Positions 46,411 to 57,316 of a stretch of DNA of 64,000 nucleotides are shown here, in pieces. The position numbers and the translations under genes were made by a program. The DNA is taken from the NCBI RefSeq assembly GCF_018294505.1, contig NC_057797.1:121215116-121279115 (forward strand). The letters run 5' to 3'. Within the stretch, counting starts at the first letter, position 1. Every line of letters starts with the position of its first letter. This DNA is from Triticum aestivum. Its lineage: Eukaryota > Streptophyta > Magnoliopsida > Poales > Poaceae. The notes beneath the pieces were generated by a model. That model was not told where the DNA came from, did no database searches, and was given only the letters and a program-made list of their open reading frames with translations.

Positions 46411-47660
46411 TTAACTGTAAAATCTTCGGAGGAGATTTGCATTCCATGGCCGCTCTGTCTCTCTGCCGGAGTCATCCCTTTTACGCGCTCGGGGCTTCTG
46501 AGCATCGATCAGGTAGTAGGAGTCATTGCCCAACACCTTGCTGATGATGAAGGGGCCTTCCCAAGGCGCTGAGAGCTTGTGCTGGCCAGCTGTTCGCTGA
46601 ATCAACCGAAGCACAAGGTCTCCTTCTTGGAAAGATCGCGGCTTGACCTTCCGATTGTAGTATCAGCGTAGGCTCTGCTGGTAGATACTGGACCGGCTGA
46701 GTGCCAACAGCCGGCCCTCTTCCAGCAGATCGACACCGTCTTGACATGCTTCCTCTGCTTCCTCCTTGGTGTACATGGTGCCTCGAGGGGAGTCGAACTC
46801 AATGTCCGTTGGGATGATGACTTCGGCACCGTAGACGAGGAAGAAGGGCGTGAAGCCGGTTGACTTGTTTGGAGTCGTGCGCAGGCTCCAGAGGACGGCT
46901 GGCAACTCATCAAGCCAGCAGCCTGCCGAGTGCTCCAGAGGCTCGACCAGCCAGGGCTTGATGCCGGACATGATTAGGCCATTTGCTCACTCTACTTGTC
47001 CGTTGGACTGTGGATGGGCAACGGACACTAAGTCCAGTCGGATGCCATGCCTCGCGCAGAAATGGGCCAAGGCACCCTTGGAAAAGTTTGTGCCATTGTC
47101 GGTGATGATGTTGTGCGATATGCCGTACCGAATTGTGATGTCGGAGATGAAGGTCACAGCAGTCAGATTCAAACTCTTGATTGGCTTTGCTTCTATCCAC
47201 TTGGTGAACTTGTCCACTGCAACAAGTAAATGAGTCAAACCACCTCGCGCCGTCTTGAATGGTCCGACCATGTCCAGGCCCCAAACAGCAAAGGGCCAGA
47301 CAATAGGAATAGTTTTGAGTGCCGGAGCCGGCTGATGAAGCTTAGAGCGAAACTTCTGGCACCCCTTGCATTTTTGGACTAGAGACTTGGCGTCTTCAAG
47401 AGCAGTCGGCCAGAAGAAACCATGGCGGAAAGCTTAGGCGACGAGTGCTCTTGAAGCCGCGTGATGGCCACATTCGCCTTGATGGATGTCTTTGAGGATT
47501 GAATGGCCTTGCTCTGGCTCCACACACTGCTGGTGAATACCAGTGACGCTGCGCCTTACGAGCTCTCTATTGATGATGGTGTACGCTGCCGCACGGCGTT
47601 GTACTTGCCGAGCCGAGATCTCATCGACTGGCAGCTCTTTGTTCACCATGAATTTGAGGA
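46411..47660 (-). pseudogene. Integrase of the Tat polyprotein, broken
   Basis: One frame carries the whole domain. The N-terminal zinc-binding part has H and C residues (GECGHHAAS, then QKCKGCQKF). The catalytic D-D-E core shows GLDMVGPF, ITDNGTNFSKG and PQSNGQVE. The C-terminal part includes WSLRTTPNKSTGFTPF, LVYGAEVIIP and a LSAPWEGPFIISKV segment. It would insert the cDNA into the chromosome in the nucleus. Stops break it at about 47431 (TAA), 46984 (TGA after GQVE) and 46660 (TGA before YYNRK); the last two fit CGA to TGA. It follows the second RNase H after a frame change. Confidence 0.85.
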
Positions 47661-47934
47661 TGGGCTAGGCCCATGAAGGTGCTGCAATTTCTGTAACCGC
47701 CAAGACTGCGACTTGGACGAGGGTGGCTGGGCTGGGAGGTGGAGGGTTGGAGTTGGCAGCCGCTTGCTGTGTCAATGAAGTCCCTGGGTAGAATGGCGCA
47801 GTCCCTGGGCTGGGCTCCGAAGTCTCTGGGCCGGGTGCGACTGCCATGGTCCCCGCGCCGCCTGTCGGAATACTCGCGCCGTCTACAGGGGCTCTTGAGT
47901 CGGATCTGACTACTTCAGGAGGAGCCGACACGAA

Positions 47935-48480
47935 GATGGAGTCTGACTCCGGTGATGGTTTGACTGACGGCTTGAGGAGGCGCTGGAGGGCGACGCTGGA
48001 CAGTATCGCCTAACGGGTGGAGCCGATTCGCGCCAGGGCGTCTGCTTGGTCGTTGTCATTTCTTGGTACATGGAGAAACTAGCATCCCTCAAAATACCCA
48101 CTGAGTTGCTGTACGAGGAAGCGGTAGCTTTCCATGTTTGCATCCTTGGCGCCCAATCGCCTGACGACTGCTGGACCACCAAGTCGGAGTCACCATAACA
48201 CAGGATCCGGCAAATGCCGAGCTCTTTGGCTAGCCAGAGCCCGTGAATGAGTGCCTCGTACTCGGCGACATTGTTGGAGGCGGCAAAATGGATTTGCAGC
48301 ACATACTTGAGCTTGTCGCCCTTGGGAGATGTGAGGACAATGCCGGCTCCCAAGCCGGTGCACATCTTGGAGCCGTCGAAGTGCATTCGCCAATGGGTGG
48401 AGTCGGGCGCTGGTGGTAGATACTGGGTTTCGGCCCAGTCGACGAGGAAGTCGGCCAGCGCTTGTGACTTGATGGTAGTG
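47935..48480 (-). pseudogene. Second (archaeal-type) RNase H of the Tat polyprotein, broken
   Basis: Visible motifs are the DGS start (MHFDGSKMCTGLGAGIVL), NVAEYEALIHGL with the catalytic Glu, and YGDSDLVVQQ with the catalytic Asp. This extra RNase H between the RT-linked RNase H and integrase is characteristic of the Tat lineage. The frame changes near 48150, after SSGDWAP, where another frame continues with NMESYRFLVQQLSGYFEG-like sequence. The domain would degrade RNA in the RNA:DNA hybrid; why Tat elements keep two is not settled. Confidence 0.8.
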
Positions 48481-49080
48481 CGAGGTTGGTAGTAGATGGT
48501 GTAGGGGGCCAAATCTATGGTCCACTTGGCCACTCGTCCCGAACCATCTCGGTTGCCGATGATCTCGGCTAGAGGAGCCGTGCAGACCACAGTGATTGGA
48601 TGTTCTTGGAAGTAAGGCTTCAATTTCTTGGCGGCAAAATACACACCATAGCACATCTTCTAGTAGTGGGGGTAGTTTTGCTTGGAGGTCGACAGTACTT
48701 CACTCAAATAATATACCGGTCTCTGAACTGGTAGTGCTCTGCCTTCCTCCTTGCGTTCTACTACAATGACCGTGCTGACCACTCGGCTGGTGGCGGCGAT
48801 GTAGAGGAGCATGGGCTCCTTAGGAGTTGGAGCCGCCAGAATAGGTGGAGTCGCCAGCATCTTTTTTAGTTGGACAAATGCTTTGTCCGCCTTGTGGTTC
48901 CACTCGAAAAAAGTGGTCTTCTTCATGAGTTGGTATAGGGGAAGGGCCTTCTCGCCCAGTCGACTGATGAATTGGCTGACGGACGCCAGACAGCCAGTGA
49001 ATTTTTGTACGTCCAGTAGTCATCTGGGTACCTCCATCCTTTCAATTGCCTTGATCTTTATAGGGTGGCATTCTATGCTG
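48481..49080 (-). pseudogene. RT connection and RT-linked RNase H of the Tat polyprotein
   Basis: The sequence reads QKFTGCLASVSQFISRLGEK, then LMKKTTFFEWNHKADKAFVQLK, LYIAATSRVVSTVIVVER, PVYYLSEVLS and YFQEHPITVVCT, the standard order of a Gypsy RNase H. The normally conserved first catalytic Asp position (usually D.S near YIA) reads IAATS, so the activity of this copy was probably lost. Stops occur at 49023 (TGA) and 48660 (TAG before KMCYG). Confidence 0.8.
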
Positions 49081-49850
49081 CGTTCGAAGACCAGGAAACC
49101 AAGGAGCTAGCCGGCTGGTACTCCGAAGATGCATTTCTCCGGGTTGAGCTTGATCTGAAATCGACGCAAGTTGTCAAAGGTCTTCTTGAGGTCTTCCAGC
49201 AGTGTTCCACGCTTCTCCGTCTTTACCACCACATCATCCACGTAGATGTGAGCATTTGTGCCGAGCTGTTTCAGGAGACACTTCTGCATGCATCATTGGA
49301 AGGTGGTGCCGGCGTTCCTCAAGCCGAACGTCATGGTTAGGTAGCAGAAAGCCCCAAATGGCGTGATGAAGGCAGTCTTCAGCCTATCGGCTGGGTTTAA
49401 CTTGATCTGGTGATACCCTGAATATGCATCCAAGAAACTCAATAGCTCGCATCCAGCTGAGGAGTCTATCACTTGGTCGATCCTTGGCAAGGCGAACGGG
49501 TCCTTGGGGCATGCTTTGTTGAGGCTTGTGTAGTCAATACACATTCGCCACTGCTTGTTCTTCTTCAGTACCAAGACTGGGTTGGCCAGCCATTCTGGGA
49601 AGAATACTTCCATGATGAAGCCGGCTGCGAGGCTATCTCTTCTCCAACAACTCTCCTCTTCTCTTCTGACAAGCGACGTAAAGGCTGTCTGACTGGTTTG
49701 GCATTAGGTCGGACGTGTAATTTGTGCTCGGTGAATTCCGTCGGGACACCTGGCATGTCCTTGGGGGACCATGCGAAGATGTCTTGATTCTCATGGAGGA
49801 AATTGACGAGCTCGCCTTCCTATTTGCTGTCGAGGTGGGAGCCTACGACA
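49081..49850 (-). pseudogene. Reverse transcriptase of the Tat polyprotein, broken
   Basis: The N-terminal part carries MPGVPTEFTEHKLHVRPNAK. A frame change near 49615 separates it from the fingers and palm (NPVLVLKKNKQWRMCIDYT, LPRIDQVIDSSAGCELLSFL, DAYSGYHQIKLN, TAFITPFGAFCY). The catalytic box is present as YVDDVVV at about 49245. A TGA interrupts TTFQ/CMQKC and a TAG follows FGVPAG. Both fit CGA and CAG precursors. Confidence 0.85.
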
Positions 49851-49912
49851 GCGTACCTCTCTGGGTGCTCCGGGTCCAAAGGTATCTTCTTTGTTTCCTT
49901 GATCGGCTTGAA

Positions 49913-50460
49913 TCAGCCCTCAGCTTCTGACTCTTTGGGATCAGGCGACATCTCTGGCTGCTTGCTTGCCATCACCACAACTCGATCTAGCAGCCGCTTC
50001 TCAGCTGCGATCACGAGGGACTCGGCCAACCGACTGCTCTCTGATGCGCAGGCGGACGACTTCTTGTAGTCACCAGTTATGGTCAGAATCCCTTTGGAAC
50101 TTGGCATCTTCATCTTGAGGTATGCATAGTGGGGGACGGCCATGAACTTGGCCAGGGCTGGCCGGCCAAGCAGTGCATGGTATGGGCTCTCTAGGTCCAC
50201 CACCTCGAACCATATTGACTCACGACGGAAATGATCTTTGTCTCCGAAGAGGACGTCGATCAAGATCTTGCCGATTGGCGAGCAGGAAAGGCCAGGGACT
50301 ATGCCGTGGAACACCGTCCGGCTAGACTGCAGTTGCCTCTGCCTGATTCCCAACTTCTCCATGGTGTCTTTGTAAAAGATGTTGATGCTGCTGCCGCCGT
50401 CTATCAGGACTCTGGCAAAACGAGCAGCTCACTTGTCCGTGGCAAAGGTGGCGTACAAAA
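49913..50460 (-). pseudogene. Aspartic protease of the Tat polyprotein
   Basis: The active-site segment reads ARVLIDGGSSINIFYK (about 50380-50425). The flap-side end shows YHALLGRPALAKFMAVPHY. Downstream is a linker rich in Lys and Ser. It lies in the same frame as the zinc-knuckle region and the start of RT. It would process gag-pol. A TGA precedes it (after ATFATDK, fits CGA) and another ends it (after SEAEG, fits CGA). Confidence 0.8.
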
Positions 50461-52848
50461 CCAAAGCATAAGAGCCGGGTCTGGGCATTACTTCGGGGTG
50501 GTCAGGCCGACTCCAGCTGATGGGATTCTCAGACCAGTGCATGAACTCCGGTGTGTTAGAAGCTACTGCATTCACCTCCTGCTGCTGCAGCTGTCTGCTG
50601 CGTCGATCGTCGACCACACTGGTGAACACGACGTATGCTCCCTACTCTTCTGGGTACTTGTCTTGCACTGCGCTGACTGGTTCGACCACCGGCTGCTTGG
50701 GCGGAGGGGGAGGCGGCTACCCAGCAGGTGGGGGAGGCAAAAGGCCATCTCCCTTTGCGATCCTGGTGAGCCAGTGGCATTTCCGAGTGGTGTGGTTGGA
50801 CGGCTTCGCGCCACTATGGAATTTGCAGGGTCCATCCAGAGTCTGCTCATATGAGAAAGCCAGCTGCCAGTTGGACTTGCCGCCCTTCTGACGTCTGAGC
50901 GGAGGTTGCCCTTCCGGCTGTTGGTCTTCAACTTTTGCCACCTGCCGACCGGTGGATGTCGGCGGGGGGGGGGGGGGGCTTTACACTTGTGGTCGTTCTG
51001 CTGTTGATGCCAACTGGTGTCTCCGGCTGGGGTTCGGGGAGCCTGAGGAGCCACTTTGCCGGTTGCGTTGACTTGAATCTCCGTGTTCATGGAGGAATCG
51101 GCCGTGGCGTATTTGTCTGCTATGATCAGCAGCTCGTCGAGGGTTTCCGGCTCATCGCAGAGAAGCCTGTGCTTGAGGAGGGTGCCCTCTCGGCATCCTA
51201 CAGTGAAGTACTCAGTAGCCTGCACCTCGTGCACGCCCTCGCAAGAGTTGCGGAGCTCGGCCCAGCGCGTGAGATAGTCGCGAGTTGACTCGTTGGGGCC
51301 TTGCACGCACAAGGAGAGCTGGCGGGGTCTGGGAGGTCGCTTCTACGTGCTGGTGAAGTTGCGGATGATGGCGTCGGTGAAGTCGACCCAACTGTTGATG
51401 CTGCGGGGCCTTAAGCTGTTCAGCCACGTCCGGGCCGTGCCCTGGAGCATGAGTGGAACGTACTTCACAGCAACACACTTGTTGCCGTTTGCTATGCTGA
51501 CGGCCGTGGAGTAGTCGACCAGCCAGTCCTCCGGCTTCATGGAGCTGGTGTACTTGGGTGTGTCTCTGGGGAGCTTGAACCCTTTGGGGAAGGGCTCGTC
51601 TCGGATGCGGGGGCCAAAACACGGCAGACCCAACTCATCTTCTTCCTCAAGCGCTAGGGATCGGTGGAGATGGTCGATCCGATGGCGGGCGTCGTTCTCA
51701 CCGACTCCCTCTCGGCGGCCAAGGCGGTCGCCGAGCGTTGGGTGATCTACAAGCGGCAGGGAGACTCGCCTTTCCCTCCGAGGGGGAGGAGGCGGACAGT
51801 CGTCCCGTCGTTCCACTGTTCATGGGCGGCCGTCTCGGTCGCGCTCTATGGTGATGCGAGTCCGACTGCGGCTGGCAGATGGCTCCTTGTCTTTTCTTCC
51901 GCGGACGCCGCTAGTCGGCGTCCGAGACTCCGCGCCTTGGTCTCGGTGCGGAAGCAGGTTGCCATTCCATCAGCGCGGCGCATTAGTGTGGCAGCCGACC
52001 TCGTTCTGCTCAGCAGCCGCGTCAAGGAGTCGCTGGACGCGCTCCGTCATCAAGCGACGCTCTTCGCCCTCGAACTTGTCCAGCTCGTTCGCCGCCGCCT
52101 GGGCGGCTCGAATATTCTCCGCAGGTGTGGTGTAGACGGGGCAATTCGCCCCGAACAAATCGGCGATAGCCACACCGCGCTCCTGGACCGTGCCAAGGCG
52201 GCTAGGCCCAGCTGGAGTCAGCGTGCCGCCCACTGCGCGGTCCATCTCGCGCTGGTAGGCTTCAGAAAGGCGTCTTATGCTGGCCAGCTTTTTGGTGCCT
52301 GCGACTAGCTGAAGGCGGCGTGCCTCCAGTGCCTCGGTGTCGGCATCTTCAGGGATGGGCGCTGCCAGGTCTTGCAGCGCCGCGTGGAGCGGGTCGTAAT
52401 CACCCCCGCCGGAGTGCTCGCCATGATCGATGACAAGCACTTCCGTGATGGTGCTTCCGCCGCTCTCCGCGCAAGGAAGCGGCTCGTCGTAGACCACCAC
52501 ATTGGTGGGGAACATGTCAAGTGACACGGTGTCGAAGTCGACCAACATCGGATCAGTGGAGCCTACGGACTCCAAGTCCCCAGCTGGCTCACTGACGACG
52601 TGAAGTTGATCGAGGAGGCCCGCGAGGAGGCTCTCGGGGCCGCCTGTGCCTGCGTCGGATGCGGGCTCGTCGGAGAGGTGGACCTCGCCTACAAGATCGG
52701 TGAGGCAACTGGCCACGCAGGTGATTTCAGTGCCATGCAGCGCGTCGGCGTAGACTCCGTCTAGCGTGACGGGCTGGCTGCGCTCGCTAGGGAGGAAAAG
52801 GGTTCCCGTCCAGAATAGGTCTCCGGACGACGGTGCACCAGGCCCCAT
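50461..52848 (-). pseudogene. gag of the Tat element, broken
   Basis: It starts MGPGAPSSGDLFW at 52848, immediately inside the PBS. One frame holds throughout to about 50965: an acidic N-terminal half (codons ~1-200), an Ala/Glu-rich helix, then the capsid-like core (FKLPRDTPKYTSSMKPEDWL, LMLQGTARTWLNSL, STRDYLTRWAELRNSC). Stops interrupt it at 51970 (TGA), 51820 (TGA) and 51343 (TAG). A 15-base G run at 50964-50978 then shifts the frame, after which a zinc-knuckle-like CKFHSGAKPSNHTTRKC appears. Gag would form the particle and bind RNA in the cytoplasm. Confidence 0.8.
50964..50978. repeat. G15 homopolymer causing a frame change in gag
   Basis: Fifteen G in a row replace a proline-codon stretch (PPPP on the - strand). 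The reading frame differs on the two sides. Its length may be a sequencing or assembly error as easily as a real slippage. Confidence 0.8.
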
Positions 52849-52860
52849 GGTGGGCGCCAA
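52846..52860 (-). other. Primer binding site of the Tat element
   Basis: The - strand reads TTGGCGCCCACCATG just inside the 5' LTR, a TGGCGCC-type PBS. It overlaps the gag start codon, an economical layout often seen in this lineage. Confidence 0.7.
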
Positions 52861-52861
52861 A

Positions 52862-54035
52862 TGTCGAGGGTGGGTGCGACATATGCCAATGGATGGCTTA
52901 TCATGGTGGGGGCGAGTAGAATGTCGCCGGTGCCTGGAAACGGGATGAGGCGTAGACACAAACGCCGGCGGACTTTACCCAGGTTTGGGGCTCTCCTAGG
53001 AGATAACACCCCTAGTCCTACTCTACAGGGTCTCTGCATGATCACTAAGGCAAAGGTGAGTACAATGGTGCTCCTCGAGCTGTGTCTGTGGACAGGAGGA
53101 GACTAGGCTAGCTCTCCCCCTTCTCTATGGTCAGGTCTAGTTCTAATGGATCGGAACCCTTTGCATGGGTGCCCTGGGGGGTTTATATAGGCTTAACCCC
53201 TAGGGGTACAATGGTAAACCTGACTGGGCGCGGGGCCCAACTGTTAGTCTCTTCGCCTGCCGGCCTCTATGCCGACTGCTGGGGCCCGCCGGCTAGTGGG
53301 CCCTACCGACTGGTCTGGTACGGAGCCGATAGGCCGTAGCCGCCGCTTGCGGGTCTTGCCGGCTGCCGATTACTATAGACGTGCCTCTAATGACACAGGC
53401 TTGGTCATGGGGTCGTGGCTACAACCCTGCTACCTAGCGGGCGATTACTGTAGCCACTCCCCGTCTCGTCTGGTTAATGGCGTGTGGGACCCGTGGGAGG
53501 GGCAGGCCGACTTCTGGGGGCCGGCTCCCTTCAGGTCCGACTGGTGGCGCTCTTGCCATCTTCTGGACTCTCGCTGACCGGTAGGGCCCAGCATCCGTGG
53601 ACCGTACCGACAGGCCGTCGTGGGTGCAGGACTCCGCCCACTGTTGCTGATGTCAGGGATGGCACGGCAACAGTGCCTCGCCGGACAGAGATCTCCACTG
53701 GTATGGTGCACTGTGGCCTAGCCATCCCATGGAAAGGGGAGGGAGTGGGCTTTACTGTTGTCACTCCCATCCCATCCCCCCTTATGAGGGCATGGGCTTT
53801 GTTGGTGTCGTGGGCCGACTCCTCGTGGCCGGCTCCTCTGGGAGCCGCCAGGTGGGACTCGGCCCGTCTTGACCTCGCCTCCAGGACTCAGCCGCAGGCG
53901 GGCAGTCAGTTGTTCCTTTAGCCGGCCTCTGGAAGGCGGCTCTCCATCCTGGTGTCTTGAGGGGCGCAGTCAGCCCCGATGTTTTGAAAGGTTCTGGGCC
54001 TCAGGTTAGCCTACCCGTGGCCCATTACTCCGACA
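52862..54035 (-). repeat. 5' LTR of the Tat element, 1174 bp
   Basis: It runs from TGTCGAGGGTGGG to ATTACTCCGACA on the + strand. It carries tttacccaggtttggggctc near 52975 (- strand end of the LTR) and a TATATAA box on the - strand at about 53177-53190. It has no partner in the window. The flanking five bases atatt (54036-54040) are the expected TSD. Confidence 0.8.
53177..53190 (-). promoter_or_regulatory. TATA box of the Tat LTR
   Basis: The - strand reads GCCTATATAAACCC, in a good position for a U3 promoter of an LTR pointing left. The start site is not visible. Confidence 0.6.
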
Positions 54036-54041
54036 ATATTA

Positions 54042-54301
54042 CTTCCTCTGTTCCTAAACTTCCTTGGGTGGGTGCGTGTGTTGTGGTGGCATGCATTTGT
54101 ACCGGGTGTTGTTCATCGTTGCTTTATTTATAAAGCAGGGCGAAAGCCTTTTTCGGTAAAATATAAGTCTTTTCAGATATTCCAATAAGAACTACATACA
54201 AATGTATATAGACATATTTTAGAGTGTACATTCACTCATTTTGCTCCGTATGTAGTCCGCATTCGAATCTGTAAAAGATTTATATTTAAGAACGGAGGGA
54301 G
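54042..54301. mobile_element. Stowaway-type MITE with a nested insertion
   Basis: The ends CTTCCTCTGTTCCTAAA and TTTAAGAACGGAGGGAG form the Stowaway terminal inverted repeat, flanked by TA (54040-54041 and 54302-54303). The body has the familiar aaatataagtctttt and catatttta phrases. About 98 bp of unrelated sequence sits after the left end. Without it the MITE is about 160 bp, a normal length. Confidence 0.85.
54059..54156 (+). mobile_element. Small insertion inside the MITE (retroposon tail-like)
   Basis: It is 98 bp, begins cttccttgggtgg and ends gcgaaagcctttttcgg, flanked by taaa on both sides (54055-54058, 54157-54160). It contains a short palindrome, ctttatttataaag. A 5'-truncated LINE or SINE tail would fit the structure; I am not certain of the class. 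Confidence 0.5.
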
Positions 54302-54303
54302 TA

Positions 54304-55684
54304 GTACAATATGTTCCTTGTCGGGAAGTGGAGCAGGGACATTTGTAGTCAACAGGTCTATTGGGTAGCTTCAGATGGATGCTTTCAATGATTCTAGATG
54401 GTCTGCCCTAATATCCGGGAAATGCTAGGAGCTATGCCATCTTTGATAGTCTAGACTGATAGTAACTGTATTGTGCCTTCAGTTGAATAGAGCTTCCCCT
54501 TTTGGGGCTGAAGCCTATCCAAACCCTTTCTTGCTGTACCAGCAATACAAGCCCATATGGTCCAGCTAGTTCCACTTTCCCGATTGTACTCTTGATGCTT
54601 AGGGTTTTCCCCTTTTATCTACTGTACTATGATCTACATAGGTGCTTTCTGTTGTACTAGTAGTACTCCACCCTTCAAGCTAAACAACAGAACACTCATA
54701 ATACCAAAGCTTAGTTCTTCAAATATGATTGTGATATGATACTGATATTAGTTAACAGACACATTTAATTGGTTAGCTAAAGGTCCCACTTGAGTTTCCA
54801 AATGCGTGTCACGACATATAGAGAGACAACAGAATTGCATTTCTTTGTCACTTGTTGACTGTACTTTCTTGTCCATACCAAATCTTAGTTGTTATTCCAA
54901 AGCAAACATCAGTTGCTAACTACCCTTTGCATGGTTTGCAGCTTTAGATCTGCCATCCCACTGCCACGGTCAACACTATACGCATATTGCTTACGGTTTC
55001 CCCATTTTATGATGACCACAATCAATCTATGTGGTTCATGTCATAATAGCGCGGCTCCACCCATCGAGCTAAACAGGCTTAGTTGTACAAAATCGAATAT
55101 GGTATTATATTGATATTAGTAAAACTGAGACATGTTTAATTGGCCAGCTAAATGTTCCTACTTTACTTTCGAAATGCATGTGAGCCACATATGGAGAGAC
55201 TGGAGGAATAGTATTTCTCTGTGCGCTCTGGTTCATCATGGGTGGGCAACATACATTGTATGGAAAGACTTGTAATATCGTCAATCTACTTGCTCTTTCG
55301 CTCTTCTTTAACATGACCCACTTCTCTTCTTTAATAAGTATGTTCCTTGTTGGGAAGAGTAGCAGAGACATTTGCGGTCGACTGGTCAGGCCGAGTTGTT
55401 CTCCCTCTTAGTATATTTTGTATCTGTCATGTCAGATCGACTTGTTCTTCTTTCCTATATGTTGACGCTGTCATCTATGAAGTATCATCACTTCTAGAGC
55501 TCTCATATTTTGAGTAGTAGGCCACACTATATTAATGCACACACCAAATTACAGCAGGCATGGCATCTCTCAGAAGAATAGCAGAGATAGCACAAAGGGG
55601 TTTATAGGGAGGTAGTATTAGATTAGAATCACTTCTGCATTATAGAGATAATCTCACTTGTTTTTATGTTTTCATGCATGTTAG
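54304..55684. other. Non-LTR sequence with a degenerate ~388-bp duplication
   Basis: Segments near 54590-54870 and 54980-55260 are related: ctccaccc..aagctaaaca, then aatatg..tgatatt, then catatagagagac or catatggagagac, offset about 388 bp. The phrase gttccttgtcgggaag (54313) recurs as gttccttgttgggaag (55340). No TIR or LTR is visible. If the following exon-like piece is real, this may be intronic. Confidence 0.5.
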
Positions 55685-55782
55685 GTATTGAACATGATCA
55701 AAATGAATATGAGAATGCGCGTACGAGAGGAATATTGCAAAACAATCCACTGGCTAACAAACTTGGCATGGCAGAGGATGGC
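55685..55782 (+). pseudogene. Exon-like coding remnant cut by the WHAM-like element
   Basis: After a pyrimidine-rich stretch and ttag, a frame (codon phase +2) reads IEHDQNEYENARTRGILQ and then ends KLGMAEDG where the LTR begins. The pattern E-Y-E-x-x-R-x-x-x-I-x-x-N followed by x-L-G-M resembles a short motif (YExxRxxxIxxN...LG) that I recall from several grass proteins of unclear function. The retrotransposon inserted inside it; the 5 bp before the LTR are atggc. The rest of the gene would resume right of the window. Confidence 0.45.
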
Positions 55783-57300
55783 TGATGACCCACAAGTATA
55801 GGGGATCTATCGTAGTCCTTTCGATAAGTAAGAGTGTCGAACCCAACGAGGAGCAGAAGGAAATGATAAGCGGTTTTCAGCAAGGTATTCTCTGCAAGTA
55901 TTGAAATAAGTGATAACAGATAGTTTTGTGATAAGATAAATTGTAACGAGCAAGAAGTAACAAAAGTAAATAAAGTGCAGCAAGGTGGCCCAATCCTTTT
56001 TGTAGCAAAGGACAAGCCGGAACAAACTCTTATAATAGGAAAAGCGCTCCCGAGGACACATGTGAATATCGTCAAGCTAGTTTTCATCACGTTCATATGA
56101 TTCACGTTCGATACTTTGATAATTTGATATGTGGGTGGACCGGTGCTTGGGTGCTGTTCTTACTTGAACAAGCATCCCACTTATGATTAACCTCTATTGC
56201 AAGCATCCGCAACTACAACAAAAGTATTAAGGTAAACCTAACCATAGCATGAAACATATGGATCCAAATCAGCCCCTTACGAAGCAACGCATAAACTAGG
56301 GTTTAAGCTTCTGTCACTCTAGCAACCCATCATCTACTTATTACTTCCCAATGCCTTCCTCTAGGCCCAAATAATGGTGAAGTGTTATGTAGTCGACGTT
56401 CACATAACACCACTAGAGGCTAGACAACATACATCTTATCAAAATATCAAACGAATACCAAATTCACATGACTACTAATAGCAAGACTTCTCCCTTGTCC
56501 TCAGGAACAAACGTAATTACTCACAAAGCATATTCATGTTCATAATCAGAGGGGTAATAATATGCATATAGGATCTGAACATATGATCTTCCACCAAATA
56601 AACCAACTAGCATCAACTACAAGGAGTAATCAACACTACTAGCAACCTACTAGCACCAATCCCGGACTTTGAGACAAGAATTGGATACAAGAGATGAACT
56701 AGGGTTTAGAGATGAGATGGTGCTGGTGAAGATGTTGATGGAGATTGCCCTCTCACGATGAGAGGAGCGTTGGTGATGACGATGGTGATGATTTCCCCTC
56801 CCGAAGGGAAGTTTCCCCGGCAGAACAGCTCTGCCGGAGCTCTAGATTGGATCCGCCAAGGTTCCGCCTCGTGGCGGCGGAGTCTCATCCCGAAAAGTTC
56901 CTTCTTATTTTTTTTCTCATTGAAAGACCTCATATAGGAGAAGATGGACGTCGGAGAGCCACCAGGGGGCCCACGAGGTAGGGGGGCGCGCCCTAGGGGG
57001 GGGGTGCCCCCACCCTCATGAGCAAGGTGTGAGCCCCCTGGCCTTCATCTTTGGCGATGATTTTTCTTTATTTATTTTAAGATGTTCCGTGGAGTTTCAG
57101 GACTTTTGGAGTTGCGCAGAATAGGTCTCTAATATTTGCTCCTTTTCCAGCTCAGAATTCCAGCTGCCGGCATTCTCCCTCCTTATGTAAACCTTGTAAA
57201 ATAGGAGAGAATAGCCATAAGTATTGTGACATAAAGTGAAACAATAGTCCATAATGCAATAAATATCGATATAAAAGCATGATGCAAAATGGACGTATCA
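55783..57300 (-). repeat. 3' LTR of WHAM-like element, 1518 bp
   Basis: It runs from TGATGACCCACAAGTATAGG to GCAAAATGGACGTATCA on the + strand. It is AT-rich in the outer half, with a GC-rich block near 56740-57050 (gggggcgcgccctagggggg). The next bases on the internal side are a polypurine tract. Confidence 0.85.
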
Positions 57301-57316
57301 ACTCCCCCAAGCTTAG
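57301..57316 (-). other. Polypurine tract of WHAM-like element
   Basis: The - strand reads CTAAGCTTGGGGGAGT directly before the LTR. It would prime plus-strand DNA. Two further copies of AAGCTTGGGGGAG lie inside the element. Confidence 0.8.

Larger units (their letters stand above)
41757..54035 (-). mobile_element. Degenerate Tat-lineage Gypsy retrotransposon, 3' LTR missing
   Basis: The element points left: 5' LTR 52862-54035, PBS, gag, protease, RT, RNase H, a second RNase H and integrase on the - strand, then an antisense multi-exon ORF on the + strand. The second RNase H and the antisense ORF are hallmarks of the Tat group (Retand, RIRE2, Grande and relatives). The left side stops at the LARD array without any copy of the 1174-bp LTR. 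The polyprotein has at least three frame changes and more than ten stops, so the element is dead. A predicted right TSD is atatt (54036-54040). Confidence 0.8.
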
